A stretch of 64,000 bases of DNA. Origin: Amycolatopsis pretoriensis. GTDB lineage: Bacteria; Actinomycetota; Actinomycetes; Mycobacteriales; Pseudonocardiaceae. Below are positions 24,792 to 34,174 of this stretch, piece after piece; within the stretch, counting starts at the first letter, position 1, and every line of letters begins with the position of its first letter. A program made the position numbers and the translations under genes. The notes beneath the pieces were generated by a model. The model had not been told where the DNA came from, did no database searches, and saw only the letters and a list, made by a program, of their open reading frames with translations. The DNA is taken from the NCBI RefSeq assembly GCF_900107925.1, contig NZ_FNUJ01000004.1:620001-684000 (forward strand), given 5' to 3'.

Positions 24792-26177
24792 ATGGCTCCG
24801 AACCACAGCGACCAGCCGGCGACGACGGACCCGGGTTCGCTCGTCCCGCTCGGTGACAACGCGTCCTCGCAGAACATCGTCGACAACGCCCGCGGCAGCG
24901 CCGGCGGCTTCGACATGGGCAGCGACCGCGCGATCGCCAACCCGCCGAACTGGAACGCGCAGGCCAGCCAGCAGCTGTACAACGGCGCGGTCAACAACAA
25001 CGACCCCGGCACGGCCGAGGCGACCGGGCACGCCTGGTCCCACCACGGCTCCGAGCTGAAGCAGGCGTCCGACCACCTGTACAACGCGATCTCCGAGCTG
25101 GGCAACGCCTGGGTCGGCCGCGGTGCCGCGGGTGCGCAGGGCGCGCTGGTGGCCATCGCGAACTCCGGTTCGCAGGCCTCCGACGCCGCGCACACGATGT
25201 CCGACCGGCTCGCCCGGCAGGCCGCGGCGGCCGCCGAGGTCAAGAAGATGCCGGCTCCGAAGGACTACGACCCCAAGCAGTCCATGGCGGCCGCGCTGGC
25301 CGGCGGCCCGGCGGCGCTGATCGCCGACCAGAAGGCGCAGGCGGACGCGGCCAACGACGTCAAGGCGCAGCAGGTCGCGTTCTTCAACGCCTACACCAAG
25401 GCCATGAGCGAGGTCGACAGCTCGACCCCGAGCTTCGGCCCGGAGTCGCTCGGAATGAAGCCGACCGGTTCGCACAACTCCGTGTCGTTCGGCGGCATCG
25501 GCTCCGTCGGCAGCACCGGCCCGGTCCAGGGCCTGTCCGGCGCGGGCGGCGCGGTGTTCGCCTCGAACGGCGCGGGCTTCGGCGGCCACGGCGGCGCGTT
25601 CGACGCGCAGCACGCGGGCGTCGTCGGCCCGAACGGCGTCCACGGCGCCGGCGGCTTCGGCCACGACGCGGCGGCGCTCGGCAGCGACGGCGGCGTGGGC
25701 GGCACGGCCGCGGGTACGGGCACGGGCACGAGCACCGGCGCGGGCCACGTCACCACGGGTGCCGGGCAGCCGGGCGGCGGCAGCCCGCTGAGCAAGATCG
25801 GCATGGGCCTCGGCATCGGCGGTGCCGCGGGCGGCCTCGGCGCGCTGGCTTCCCGCGCGCTGGGCAAGGGCGGCAAGTCGGGCGCGAAGGCGAACGACAC
25901 GTCGCTGGCCTCGGCCGAGGGCCAGAGCGCCGCGTCGGCCCAGGCGCCGCAGCAGGGTCTCGTCTCGTCGGCGGGCACCATCGGCGGGCAGACCCCGCCG
26001 CCGATGAACCCGGGCATGGGCGGCATGGCCCCGCACGGCGCCCAGGGCGAGCAGGACGAGGAGCACACGCACGCGTCGTTCCTCATCGAGGCCGACCCGG
26101 ACGCGGCTTTCGGCGCCGACCAGGCGACCCCGCCGCCGGTGATCGGTGCGTGGTCCGAGGACGACGAAGACCGCTGA
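24792..26177 (+). CDS. PPE-like type VII secretion substrate with glycine-rich C-terminus
   Basis: 461 residues. An N-terminal tail (1-50) leads to a PPE-like start (NPPNWNAQASQQLYNG) and a helical region with a W-x-G turn (LGNAWVGRGAAGAQGALVAI, near 110-125). A low-complexity glycine/serine/threonine region (about 230-380) and an acidic C-terminus (SFLIEADPDAAFG, WSEDDEDR) follow. RBS AGAGGGGG lies upstream. It should dimerise with the small protein before it and be escorted by EspG. Confidence 0.72.
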   Translation: MAPNHSDQPATTDPGSLVPLGDNASSQNIVDNARGSAGGFDMGSDRAIANPPNWNAQASQQLYNGAVNNNDPGTAEATGHAWSHHGSELKQASDHLYNAISELGNAWVGRGAAGAQGALVAIANSGSQASDAAHTMSDRLARQAAAAAEVKKMPAPKDYDPKQSMAAALAGGPAALIADQKAQADAANDVKAQQVAFFNAYTKAMSEVDSSTPSFGPESLGMKPTGSHNSVSFGGIGSVGSTGPVQGLSGAGGAVFASNGAGFGGHGGAFDAQHAGVVGPNGVHGAGGFGHDAAALGSDGGVGGTAAGTGTGTSTGAGHVTTGAGQPGGGSPLSKIGMGLGIGGAAGGLGALASRALGKGGKSGAKANDTSLASAEGQSAASAQAPQQGLVSSAGTIGGQTPPPMNPGMGGMAPHGAQGEQDEEHTHASFLIEADPDAAFGADQATPPPVIGAWSEDDEDR

Positions 26178-26238
26178 TCCTTTCCGGGCCGGGCACGCCG
26201 ACCGCGTGCCCGGCCCGTTTTCTCTTGGGGGTGGCTCG

Positions 26239-27024
26239 ATGCCGAACGCTGAGCTGCTCACCCCGGTCGAGGTGGACTTCCTGTGGGAGTCCGCCGGGCT
26301 GGGCGAGCTGCCGTACCCGCTGCGCGTCCGTTCGCACGGGGAGACCGTGGACGAGCGGTCGCTGTTGCGCCGGCGCACGTTGGAGGGGCTGGTCGCACGC
26401 GGGCTGGCCGACGGCCGCGGCCGGCCGGAACCGCACGTCGAGGACTACTTCGGCGTGCTGGCGCAGGCCGAGCTGAGCCTGGACGCGGTCCAGCTGATCG
26501 CCCCGGACGCCGAGCCGCTGCTGGCGATCGCCGGCGTGCTGGGCGGGCAGGGGCTGCTGGCCGTCCAGGACACGCGGGGCCTGCACCTGCAGCCGTGCCC
26601 GGTGGACGGGCTGGCCAGCGCGATCGTCTCCCTGCTCCCGGGCGCCCCGCGCGGTTCGGAGAAGTCGGTCACGGTCCCGCTGGAGCAGCTGGTCGGCGCG
26701 CACGGGGTCGACTTCCTGTCCCGCCGCGGCAACGGCGACGAGCGCGCGTCGGCCGACGAGGACCGCAAGGCGCTGGCGAAGCTGCACGCCCAGCCGCGGC
26801 TGCGCGGCGGCCAGATCGCGGCCAACGCGCGTTCACGCGTGGGCGGCCGCACCCGGACACCGGTGCTGAGCTGGTTCGACACGGAGACGGGCCGCTACTT
26901 CACCCAGGCAACCCGCGGCCGCGACGGCCGAGACTGGATCACCATCGCCCCCGCCGACGCGGCGACGTTGCGCCACCGGTTGGGCGAGATGCTGGCGGGA
27001 GCCGCGCAGACGAGCACGGTCTGA
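26239..27024 (+). CDS. EspG-family ESX secretion chaperone (first copy)
   Basis: 261 residues. EspG proteins bind PE-PPE dimers in the cytosol and deliver them to ESX machines. Family features: an N-terminal LTPVEVDFLWESAGLGELPYPL, and a C-terminal RSRVGGRTRTPVLSWFDTETGRYF strand pair followed by WITIAPADAATLRHRLGEML. The start ATG 26239 has GGGGGTGG upstream. A second, related EspG follows. Confidence 0.85.
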   Translation: MPNAELLTPVEVDFLWESAGLGELPYPLRVRSHGETVDERSLLRRRTLEGLVARGLADGRGRPEPHVEDYFGVLAQAELSLDAVQLIAPDAEPLLAIAGVLGGQGLLAVQDTRGLHLQPCPVDGLASAIVSLLPGAPRGSEKSVTVPLEQLVGAHGVDFLSRRGNGDERASADEDRKALAKLHAQPRLRGGQIAANARSRVGGRTRTPVLSWFDTETGRYFTQATRGRDGRDWITIAPADAATLRHRLGEMLAGAAQTSTV

Positions 27025-27148
27025 CGGCCGCTTCGGCGCTTCTGCCAAGATCGGGCTCCGGCTTTCTCCGAGCGTGCGTGATCCGGCGATCACTTTTTGT
27101 CGGTACCGCGGGCTACGCTGAGCAAGAGTCCGATCCGGGAGAGTAGTG

Positions 27149-27961
27149 ATGCAAGAGTTCTTCTCGCCGCTCGTGTTCGACTTCATGTGGGAGTCGGCGC
27201 AGGTAGGGGAGCTGCCGTACCCGTTGCTGGTCCGGTCGCACGGCGCGACCGAAGACGAGCGCGTCTCGCTGCGCCACCGCGTCGACGCCGAGCTGAAGGC
27301 CCGCGGCATCCGCGATCCGCGCGGCCGGCTCGCGCCGCCGATCGAGGACGCCCTGCAGCTGCTGGCCTTCGCCCCGCTGACCATCGACGCCCTGCACATC
27401 CCGCGGTTCGAGGCGCCCACCGTCGGCGTGCTCGCGGCGGCCGACGACACCCTCGGTGTCCTCGTGGTCCAGGACGCCGACGGCATCTGGCTGCGGGACA
27501 TCCCACCGGACGGCCTGGTCTCCGCTGTCGTCGGCGTGCTCCCGGCCGGGCCGCGCGGGAGCGAGGCGTCGGTCACACTTCCGCTGGACGACGCCCTGCG
27601 CACCGCGCCGATCCGGGTGCCCGTCTCCCTCCCGGCCAACCCGGGCGAAGACCGCGGGAAGGCGCGCCGGACGCCGCTGAGCGAACGCGTCACGGCCGAC
27701 CCGCGGGAGGCGTACGGCCGGATCTCCGGGCAGCCGCGGCAGTGCGGCGGTCAGCTGGCAGCGAACAGCCGTTCGCAGGTCGGGGCCAAGCAACGGTCCC
27801 GGGTGCTGGCCTGGTTCGACACCGCGACCGGGCGCTACCTCAGCCTCTCCCGCGCAGGTACGGACGGCCGCGAGTGGGTCACGGTCGCCCCGGCCGACCC
27901 GGCGACGCTGCGGACCCGGCTGGGCGAGATGGTGAGCAGTGTGTCGGACGGCACGCGTTAG
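27149..27961 (+). CDS. EspG-family ESX secretion chaperone (second copy)
   Basis: 270 residues. It clearly aligns with the preceding gene (VFDFMWESAQVGELPYPLLVRSHG; QVGAKQRSRVLAWFDTATGRYLS; VTVAPADPATLRTRLGEM), so the two arose by duplication. GGGAGAG precedes ATG 27149 (GTG 27146 is possible). Two diverged chaperones may serve two PE-PPE clients, only one of which is encoded here. Confidence 0.85.
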   Translation: MQEFFSPLVFDFMWESAQVGELPYPLLVRSHGATEDERVSLRHRVDAELKARGIRDPRGRLAPPIEDALQLLAFAPLTIDALHIPRFEAPTVGVLAAADDTLGVLVVQDADGIWLRDIPPDGLVSAVVGVLPAGPRGSEASVTLPLDDALRTAPIRVPVSLPANPGEDRGKARRTPLSERVTADPREAYGRISGQPRQCGGQLAANSRSQVGAKQRSRVLAWFDTATGRYLSLSRAGTDGREWVTVAPADPATLRTRLGEMVSSVSDGTR

Positions 27962-28161
27962 CGTGACCTCCGAGGACGCCGGCCGGGAACCCGGGCGCGG
28001 TATCGCCCGTTGACCTGCGAGAGGCTCACAGGGGATGAACGCGGCGGCGGACGGTACCCTGATGGGACGGGTGTCCAGGCACCGGGTTGTCAACATCGTG
28101 ATGGCGGGTATCACAGGAGCCGCCCAACCAGGGAGGGTCGAGGCCACCAGGGCCGAGTCGT

Positions 28162-30564
28162 ATGAACCGGAAGAGCGTGCTCAGGAACCCACTGCTGTGG
28201 ATCGTCGCGGGGTTGCTGGCGTTGTTCGCGTACAACACGATCTTCGACAGTGATCGTGGGTACACCCAGGCACCCATCTCGGTGGCGAACTCCCAGATCT
28301 CCTCGAACAACGTCAAGGAAGCCAGCCTCGAGGACAAGGAACAGCAGCTCAAACTGCTGCTGAACAAGCCTGTCGACGTCGATGGCCAGCAGGTCACCCA
28401 GATCATTTCGCAGTACCCTTCGGACGCCACCCGCCCGATCTACGACTCGTTGATCGCGGCGAAGAACGGCGGCCAGCCGATCAAGTTCACCACCAAGGTG
28501 ACCCAGCAGGGCGTGCTGACGCAGATCCTCATCTTCGCCATCCCGCTGGCCCTCGTCCTGGGCCTGCTGATGTGGATGATGAACAACGCCCAGGGTGGCG
28601 GGAACCGCGTCCTCAACTTCGGCAAGTCCAAGGCCAAGCAGCTGAACAAGGACATGCCCAAGACGACCTTCGGGGACGTCGCGGGTGCCGACGAGGCCGT
28701 TGAAGAGCTGTATGAGATCAAAGACTTCCTGCAGAACCCGGCGCGCTACCAGGCGCTCGGCGCGAAGATCCCGAAGGGCGTGCTGCTCTACGGGCCGCCG
28801 GGTACCGGTAAGACGCTGCTCGCGCGAGCCGTCGCCGGCGAAGCGGGCGTGCCGTTCTACACGATCTCCGGCTCGGACTTCGTCGAGATGTTCGTCGGTG
28901 TCGGTGCGTCTCGGGTGCGTGACCTGTTCGAGCAGGCCAAGCAGAACGCGCCGTGCATCATCTTCGTCGACGAGATCGACGCGGTCGGCCGCCAGCGCGG
29001 CGCCGGCCTCGGCGGCGGTCACGACGAGCGCGAGCAGACCCTGAACCAGCTGCTCGTCGAGATGGACGGCTTCGACGCCCGCGGCGGGATCATCCTGATC
29101 GCGGCCACGAACCGGCCCGACATCCTCGACCCGGCGCTGCTGCGCCCCGGCCGGTTCGACCGGCAGATCCCGGTGTCCGCGCCCGACCTGCGCGGCCGCA
29201 AGGCGATCCTCGAGGTGCACGCCAAGGGCAAGCCGATCGCGCAGGGCACGGACCTGACCAGCCTGGCCAAGCGGACCGTCGGCATGTCCGGTGCGGACCT
29301 GGCGAACGTCCTGAACGAGGCCGCGCTGCTCACCGCCCGCCAGAACGGGCACGTGATCACCGACGTCGCGCTGGAAGAGTCGGTCGACCGCGTCGTCGGC
29401 GGCCCCGCCCGCAAGAGCCGGATCATCTCCGAGAAGGAGAAGAAGATCACGGCCTACCACGAGGGCGGGCACGCGCTCGCCGCGTGGGCGATGCCGGACA
29501 TCGAGCCGGTCTACAAGCTGACGATCCTGCCGCGCGGCCGCACGGGCGGGCACGCGCTGCTCGTCCCCGAGGACGACAAGGACCTGATGACCCGCTCCGA
29601 GATGATCGGGCGGCTGGTCTTCGCGATGGGTGGCCGCACGGCGGAGGAGCTCGTCTTCCACGAGCCCACCACCGGCGCGTCCTCCGACATCGAGCAGGCG
29701 ACGAAGATCGCCCGCGCGATGGTCACCGAGTACGGCATGAGCGCCCGGCTCGGCGCGGTCAAGTACGGCCAGGAGCAGGGTGACCCGTTCCTCGGCCGCT
29801 CGGCCGGCCGGCAGGCGGACTACTCGCTGGAAGTGGCGCACGAGATCGACGAGGAGGTGCGCAAGCTCATCGAGACGGCGCACACCGAGGCGTGGCACGT
29901 GCTCAACACCTACCGCGACGTGCTCGACGAGCTGGTCATCGAGCTCCTGGAGAAGGAGACGCTGACCCGCAAGGACCTGGAGCGGATCTTCGCGACGGTC
30001 GAGAAGCGCCCGCACATCACCGTGTTCAACGAGTTCGGTGAGCGGACGCCGTCGGACAAGCCGCCGATCAAGACCCCGGGCGAGCTGGCGATGGAGCGCG
30101 GCGAGCCGTGGCCCCCGCCGGAGAAGGAGAAGCCGGTCCTGAAGCCGGAGCCGACCCCGGTCGGCACCGCCCAGGGCGCGGGCGACCTCCCGGGCGGCCC
30201 GCCGTACCCGGCGCCGGCCGACCCGAACGCCAACCCGTACGCCCCGCCGCAGCCGGGCGCCTACCCGAACGGCGGCCGTCCGTACGGCGGCTCGAACGGT
30301 GGCCCCAACGGGACGTCGCACTGGCCGCAGACCTACGGCGGCCAGCAGCCGGGCAGCTACCCGCCCGGCCAGAGCGGCCCCCCGAACTACGGTGCCCCTC
30401 CGGGCTGGACGCCCGCGACCTCGCCGGGCGGTCAGCCGGGTCAGTCGTGGCGGCCCGGTGGTGAAGAACGCCCTCGTGAGCACGGCTGGTTCGCCGATCA
30501 GGCGGGCAACCAGCAGAACGAGGGAGAACGTCGTGACGTGGATGGACCAGACAAGCCGCAGTGA
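28162..30564 (+). CDS. ftsH: ATP-dependent zinc metalloprotease FtsH
   Basis: 800 residues. Two N-terminal membrane helices (LLWIVAGLLALFAYN and ILIFAIPLALVLGLLMWMM) flank a periplasmic domain. The AAA+ domain has Walker A GPPGTGKT (211-218), Walker B IIFVDEIDAVG and an SRH arginine region (PALLRPGRFDRQ). The M41 protease site is H433-E-G-G-H437. The last 150 residues are a proline/glycine-rich tail common in actinobacteria. It degrades unassembled membrane proteins. Its 3' end overlaps folE by 32 bases. Confidence 0.98.
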   Translation: MNRKSVLRNPLLWIVAGLLALFAYNTIFDSDRGYTQAPISVANSQISSNNVKEASLEDKEQQLKLLLNKPVDVDGQQVTQIISQYPSDATRPIYDSLIAAKNGGQPIKFTTKVTQQGVLTQILIFAIPLALVLGLLMWMMNNAQGGGNRVLNFGKSKAKQLNKDMPKTTFGDVAGADEAVEELYEIKDFLQNPARYQALGAKIPKGVLLYGPPGTGKTLLARAVAGEAGVPFYTISGSDFVEMFVGVGASRVRDLFEQAKQNAPCIIFVDEIDAVGRQRGAGLGGGHDEREQTLNQLLVEMDGFDARGGIILIAATNRPDILDPALLRPGRFDRQIPVSAPDLRGRKAILEVHAKGKPIAQGTDLTSLAKRTVGMSGADLANVLNEAALLTARQNGHVITDVALEESVDRVVGGPARKSRIISEKEKKITAYHEGGHALAAWAMPDIEPVYKLTILPRGRTGGHALLVPEDDKDLMTRSEMIGRLVFAMGGRTAEELVFHEPTTGASSDIEQATKIARAMVTEYGMSARLGAVKYGQEQGDPFLGRSAGRQADYSLEVAHEIDEEVRKLIETAHTEAWHVLNTYRDVLDELVIELLEKETLTRKDLERIFATVEKRPHITVFNEFGERTPSDKPPIKTPGELAMERGEPWPPPEKEKPVLKPEPTPVGTAQGAGDLPGGPPYPAPADPNANPYAPPQPGAYPNGGRPYGGSNGGPNGTSHWPQTYGGQQPGSYPPGQSGPPNYGAPPGWTPATSPGGQPGQSWRPGGEERPREHGWFADQAGNQQNEGERRDVDGPDKPQ

Positions 30565-31147
30565 CGCCGACCGCCCGGTCTTCGACCAGGACCGGGCGGA
30601 GAAGGCGATCCGCGAGCTTCTGCTGGCGTGCGGCGAAGACCCGGAGCGGGACGGTCTCAAGGAGACCCCCGCCCGGGTGGCCCGCGCGTACCACGAGATG
30701 TTCGCGGGCTTGTACACCGAGCCGGACTCGGTGCTGGACCGGACTTTCGACGAGTCGCACGAAGAACTCGTGCTGGTCACGGACATCCCGATGTTCAGCC
30801 AGTGTGAGCACCACCTGGTGCCCTTCCACGGCGTCGCGCACGTCGGGTACATCCCGAACGCCGCCGGGAAGGTGACCGGGCTGTCCAAACTGGCCCGGCT
30901 CGTCGACCTCTACGCCAAGCGCCCGCAGGTCCAGGAGCGCCTGACCTCGCAGGTCGCCGACGCGATCGTGCGGAAGCTCGAACCGCGCGGAGTCATCGTC
31001 GTGATCGAGGCCGAGCACCTCTGCATGGCCATGCGCGGTATCCGGAAGCCCGGTGCGCGCACGACCACCTCCGCCGTGCGCGGGCAACTGAAGAACTCGC
31101 CGTCGTCGCGGGCGGAGGCGCTCGACCTGATCAAGGCGCGCCGGTGA
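30533..31147 (+). CDS. folE: GTP cyclohydrolase I
   Basis: 204 residues. First step of folate synthesis, GTP to dihydroneopterin triphosphate. Zinc ligands C91 (QCEHHLVPFHG), H94 and C164 (EHLCMAMRG), and GLSKLARLVD are present. GTG 30533 is chosen for the GAGGGAGAA site at 30520-30528; it starts inside ftsH, so translation is likely coupled. Head of the folE-P-B-K operon. Confidence 0.97.
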   Translation: MTWMDQTSRSDADRPVFDQDRAEKAIRELLLACGEDPERDGLKETPARVARAYHEMFAGLYTEPDSVLDRTFDESHEELVLVTDIPMFSQCEHHLVPFHGVAHVGYIPNAAGKVTGLSKLARLVDLYAKRPQVQERLTSQVADAIVRKLEPRGVIVVIEAEHLCMAMRGIRKPGARTTTSAVRGQLKNSPSSRAEALDLIKARR

Positions 31148-31989
31148 GCGTAGGGCTTCCCGCTCCCGGCCGGTGCGTCGTGATGGGCGTGCTGAACGTG
31201 ACGCCCGATTCCTTTTCGGACGGTGGCCGCTACCTCGGGCTCGAGCAGGCACTGGAGCACGCGCGCGAGATGTGGGCGCGTGGGGCCGACCTGATCGACG
31301 TCGGCGGCGAGTCGACGCGGCCCGGGGCGGCCCGGGTGGACGCCGAGACCGAGCTGCGGCGCATCCTGCCGGTCATCCGCACGCTCGCCGGCGAAGGGAT
31401 GGCGCTGTCGGTCGACACGACCCGCGCGGCCGTCGCCGCCGCGGCGCTCGAGGCCGGGGCGCACATCGTCAACGACGTCTCGGGCGGGCTGGCCGATCCG
31501 GACATGGCGCGCGTCGCCGCGGACAGCGGGGTGCCGTGGGTGCTGATGCACTGGCGCGGGCACAGCCAGGACATGCAGGCGCTGGCGTCCTACCAGGACG
31601 TCGTCGCCGACGTGCGGGCCGAGCTGCTGTCCCGAGTGGACGAAGCGCTCGCCGCGGGGGTCGCCGAAAGCGCGATCGTGCTGGATCCCGGGCTGGGTTT
31701 CGCGAAGAACGCCGAGCACGACTGGGCGTTGCTGCGCGGGCTGGACTCGTTGCTGTCGTTGGGTTTCCCGGTGCTCGTGGGGGCGTCGCGCAAGCGGTTT
31801 CTCGGCCGGCTGCTGTCCGAAAAGGACGGCACGCCGCGGCCGCCGGACGGCCGTGAGGACGCCACCGCCGCCATTTCCGCGCTCGCCGCGGCCGCGGGGG
31901 CGTGGGGCGTACGGGTGCACGAGGTCGGGGCGTCGCTGGACGCGGTCGCCGTGGCCGCCGCTTGGTGGAAGGGTTCCCCGGATGTCTGA
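31144..31989 (+). CDS. folP: Dihydropteroate synthase
   Basis: 281 residues from GTG 31144, overlapping the folE stop (GTGA). Condenses p-aminobenzoate with dihydropterin pyrophosphate; the sulfonamide target. Signatures GVLNVTPDSFSDGGRY, DVGGESTRPGA, HIVNDVSGG, LDPGLGFAKN and GASRKRFLG are intact. Confidence 0.97.
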   Translation: MSVGLPAPGRCVVMGVLNVTPDSFSDGGRYLGLEQALEHAREMWARGADLIDVGGESTRPGAARVDAETELRRILPVIRTLAGEGMALSVDTTRAAVAAAALEAGAHIVNDVSGGLADPDMARVAADSGVPWVLMHWRGHSQDMQALASYQDVVADVRAELLSRVDEALAAGVAESAIVLDPGLGFAKNAEHDWALLRGLDSLLSLGFPVLVGASRKRFLGRLLSEKDGTPRPPDGREDATAAISALAAAAGAWGVRVHEVGASLDAVAVAAAWWKGSPDV

Positions 31990-32341
31990 CCGGATCACGC
32001 TGACCGGCCTGCGCGTGTTCGGCCGCCACGGCGTGTTCGAGCACGAGAAGCGCGACGGGCAGGAGTTCGTCGTCGACGTCACGGTGTGGCTGGACCTCGG
32101 GCCGGCCGCCGCGTCGGACGACCTGACGAAGACGCTGCACTACGGCGAGCTGGCCGAGCTGGCGGCGGGGATCGTCGCGGGCGAGCCGTACGACCTGATC
32201 GAGAGCGTCGCGGGCAAGATCGCCGACGAGGTCATGCGCGACGAGCGGCTGGGCGCGGTCGAGGTGACGGTGCACAAGCCATCGGCGCCGATCCCGCTGA
32301 CGTTCGACGACGTCGCGGTGACGGTCCGGCGCGATCGGTGA
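31982..32341 (+). CDS. folB: Dihydroneopterin aldolase
   Basis: 119 residues, overlapping folP by eight bases. Tunnel-fold enzyme making 6-hydroxymethyl-dihydropterin. Shows FGRHGVFEHEKRDGQEFVVD, LHYGELAE, and the C-terminal VEVTVHKPSAPIP. Confidence 0.96.
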   Translation: MSDRITLTGLRVFGRHGVFEHEKRDGQEFVVDVTVWLDLGPAAASDDLTKTLHYGELAELAAGIVAGEPYDLIESVAGKIADEVMRDERLGAVEVTVHKPSAPIPLTFDDVAVTVRRDR

Positions 32342-32829
32342 GCCGCGCGGTGCTGTCGCTGGGCTCGAACCTCGGCGACCGGCTCGGCTTCCTGAAGCTG
32401 GCGCTCGACGCGGTGCGGCCGGCGCTGGTCGCGGTATCGAGCGTGTACGAGACGAAGGCGTGGGGCGTCGAGGACCAGCCGGACTTCCTGAACGCGGTGT
32501 GCGTGGTCGACGACCCGGCGCGCGACCACTGGGCGTGGCTGCGCACGGGCCAGGCGGCCGAGCAGGCGGCGGGCCGGGTCCGCGAGCTGCGCTGGGGGCC
32601 GCGGACACTGGACGTCGACGTGGTCACGGTGGACGGCGTCGAGTCGGCCGACCCGGAGCTGCTGCTGCCGCACCCGGGAACGCCGGACCGCGCGAGCGTG
32701 CTGGTGCCGTGGGCGGAGATCGAGCCGGCGGCGGTGCTCCCGGGCCACGGCCCGATCGCTCAGCTGCTGGCCGCCCGCCCGGCGGACGAGGTGGCGACGG
32801 TCCGCCGGACGGACCTCGAACTGCGCTAA
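32338..32829 (+). CDS. folK: HPPK: 6-hydroxymethyl-7,8-dihydropterin pyrophosphokinase
   Basis: 163 residues from GTG 32338 overlapping the folB stop. Signatures: LSLGSNLGDRLGFLK, the central SSVYETKAWG and PDFLNAVCVV, and the catalytic RWGPRTLDVDVVTVDG. Last gene of the folate operon. Confidence 0.96.
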   Translation: MSRAVLSLGSNLGDRLGFLKLALDAVRPALVAVSSVYETKAWGVEDQPDFLNAVCVVDDPARDHWAWLRTGQAAEQAAGRVRELRWGPRTLDVDVVTVDGVESADPELLLPHPGTPDRASVLVPWAEIEPAAVLPGHGPIAQLLAARPADEVATVRRTDLELR

Positions 32830-33231
32830 AGCTCCCCACCGCCCCGAGGCGGGCGGTCGATCACCGGGCAGCGGGCGGCCGCCCGCCGCCAACGGCCGGA
32901 CCCGGCGTGGAGGCGAACCTCGGCCGGCTCTCCTGACTGACCAAGTGCCACCCCGACAGGTAGGCCGGCCAGCCAAGTGCGGCGACGGGTGCGCGGGCGC
33001 CTGACCGGCTGGCCAACTGCCTCCCGCTGCAGTGCCGGAGCCTGTGGACAACTCCGGACCCTGTGGACAACCCGACTGCGTGGAACCGGAATCGTCGGTC
33101 CTCGCGAGTAACGTTGAAACCGGGGGTCCCCCGAGCGGCCGGGGGGGGGCGGAAAGATGGCCTATCGGTGAGCCGGACGTGGCCGTTACCGATCACGCCC
33201 GGCCCGTCGCCGAGTTGTCGTTCCCGTGCGG
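32830..33231. other. Intergenic region with two DnaA-box-like sites
   Basis: About 400 bases between convergent folK and the MerR gene; no gene is supported. Two perfect copies of TGTGGACAA (complement of the DnaA box TTGTCCACA) lie at 33043-33051 and 33062-33070, in the same orientation with a 19-base step. A run of nine G's follows near 33143. Confidence 0.5.
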
Positions 33232-34167
33232 TCAGCCGCGCAGGGCTTCGATCATGTAGCGGACCGCCGGCTGGGCCGTCGGGACCGGGGGCCAGCCGTT
33301 GATCGTCGCCAGCAGCTGCCAGTACCTCTCCGCGCGCGGGTCGCCGCTCGTCTCGAACCGGTCCGCCATCTCGCGGCGGAACACCGGGGACGCCGGGTCC
33401 TGGTCCGGCCGGGCCGTCGCCGCCGCGATCTCGGCCGCAAGCGTTTGCCCCGCCTCCGACGTCGGCGAATCTCCTGCCGCCACCGCCGCTTCGGCGCGGG
33501 AGACCCAGCCCGGCCAGTTGGTCTGCCAGGCCGAGGACGGCTGCTCGAAGTCGCCGTCGCGGATCTGCTGGGCCTGCGTCTCGCTCATGCCGCGGATCAA
33601 CGCCCGGAACGAAGGATCCTGGACGAGCTCGGCGAACTCGATCCACGCCTCCAGCTGCTCCGGCGACGGGTCGTCCGGCAGCTCCGGCTTGCCCGCGCGC
33701 ATGCGCTCGTAGAACCCCTGGTCGATCTCGAGCCCGGACACCATCTCGTCCCAGAACTCGTCCACCAGCCGCTTGCGCTCCTCGTCCGACATCGACGCGA
33801 GACGGTTCATCAGTTTCACTTCCTCCAGCTCGGAATCACGCTTGGCCACCGCGCGCAGCACCGCCCGGCGCAGCCGCAGGCGCCGGATCTGCTCGTCCAG
33901 CGCCTCGACGTGCCGGGTCGCCAGCTCGCCGACCGTCGCCGACCGCGCCAAAGCAGCCGAGACGTCGGCGAGGCCCAGCCCCAGCTCGCGCAGGGTGCGG
34001 ACGAGCTCGAGCCGGGCCATCGCCGCGGCGTCGTAGAGGCGATAACCGGCGTCCGTCCGCTCGGTCGGGGGCAGCAGGCCCTCGTCCGAATAGAAGCGGA
34101 TCGTCTTGACCGGCAGGCCGGTCCGCCGGGCCAGCTCGCCGATGGTGAAAGTCGCGGTGGTGCCCAC
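33232..34167 (-). CDS. MerR-family transcriptional regulator with unassigned effector domain
   Basis: 311 residues from a leaderless GTG 34167. The promoter geometry places the RNA start at or next to this codon, so the upstream ATG 34176, lying inside the -10, is rejected. Winged helix-turn-helix FTIGELARRTGLPVKTIRFYSDEGLLPPTERTDAGYRLYD, then a coiled coil (about 70-115). A roughly 190-residue helical C-terminal domain (LVDEFWDEMVSGL, YERMRAGKPELPDDPSPEQLEAW) has no cysteine cluster, so it senses an organic ligand or protein and not metal. The operator at 34182-34202 indicates autoregulation and matches that of the L11 paralogue at 13 kb. Confidence 0.88.
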   Translation of the reverse strand: MGTTATFTIGELARRTGLPVKTIRFYSDEGLLPPTERTDAGYRLYDAAAMARLELVRTLRELGLGLADVSAALARSATVGELATRHVEALDEQIRRLRLRRAVLRAVAKRDSELEEVKLMNRLASMSDEERKRLVDEFWDEMVSGLEIDQGFYERMRAGKPELPDDPSPEQLEAWIEFAELVQDPSFRALIRGMSETQAQQIRDGDFEQPSSAWQTNWPGWVSRAEAAVAAGDSPTSEAGQTLAAEIAAATARPDQDPASPVFRREMADRFETSGDPRAERYWQLLATINGWPPVPTAQPAVRYMIEALRG

Positions 34168-34174
34168 TTGACGC

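Noticed and set aside
28111..30888. 925-residue minus-strand open frame opposite ftsH
   Set aside because: FtsH motifs on the plus strand are complete; the antisense product has no recognisable domain.
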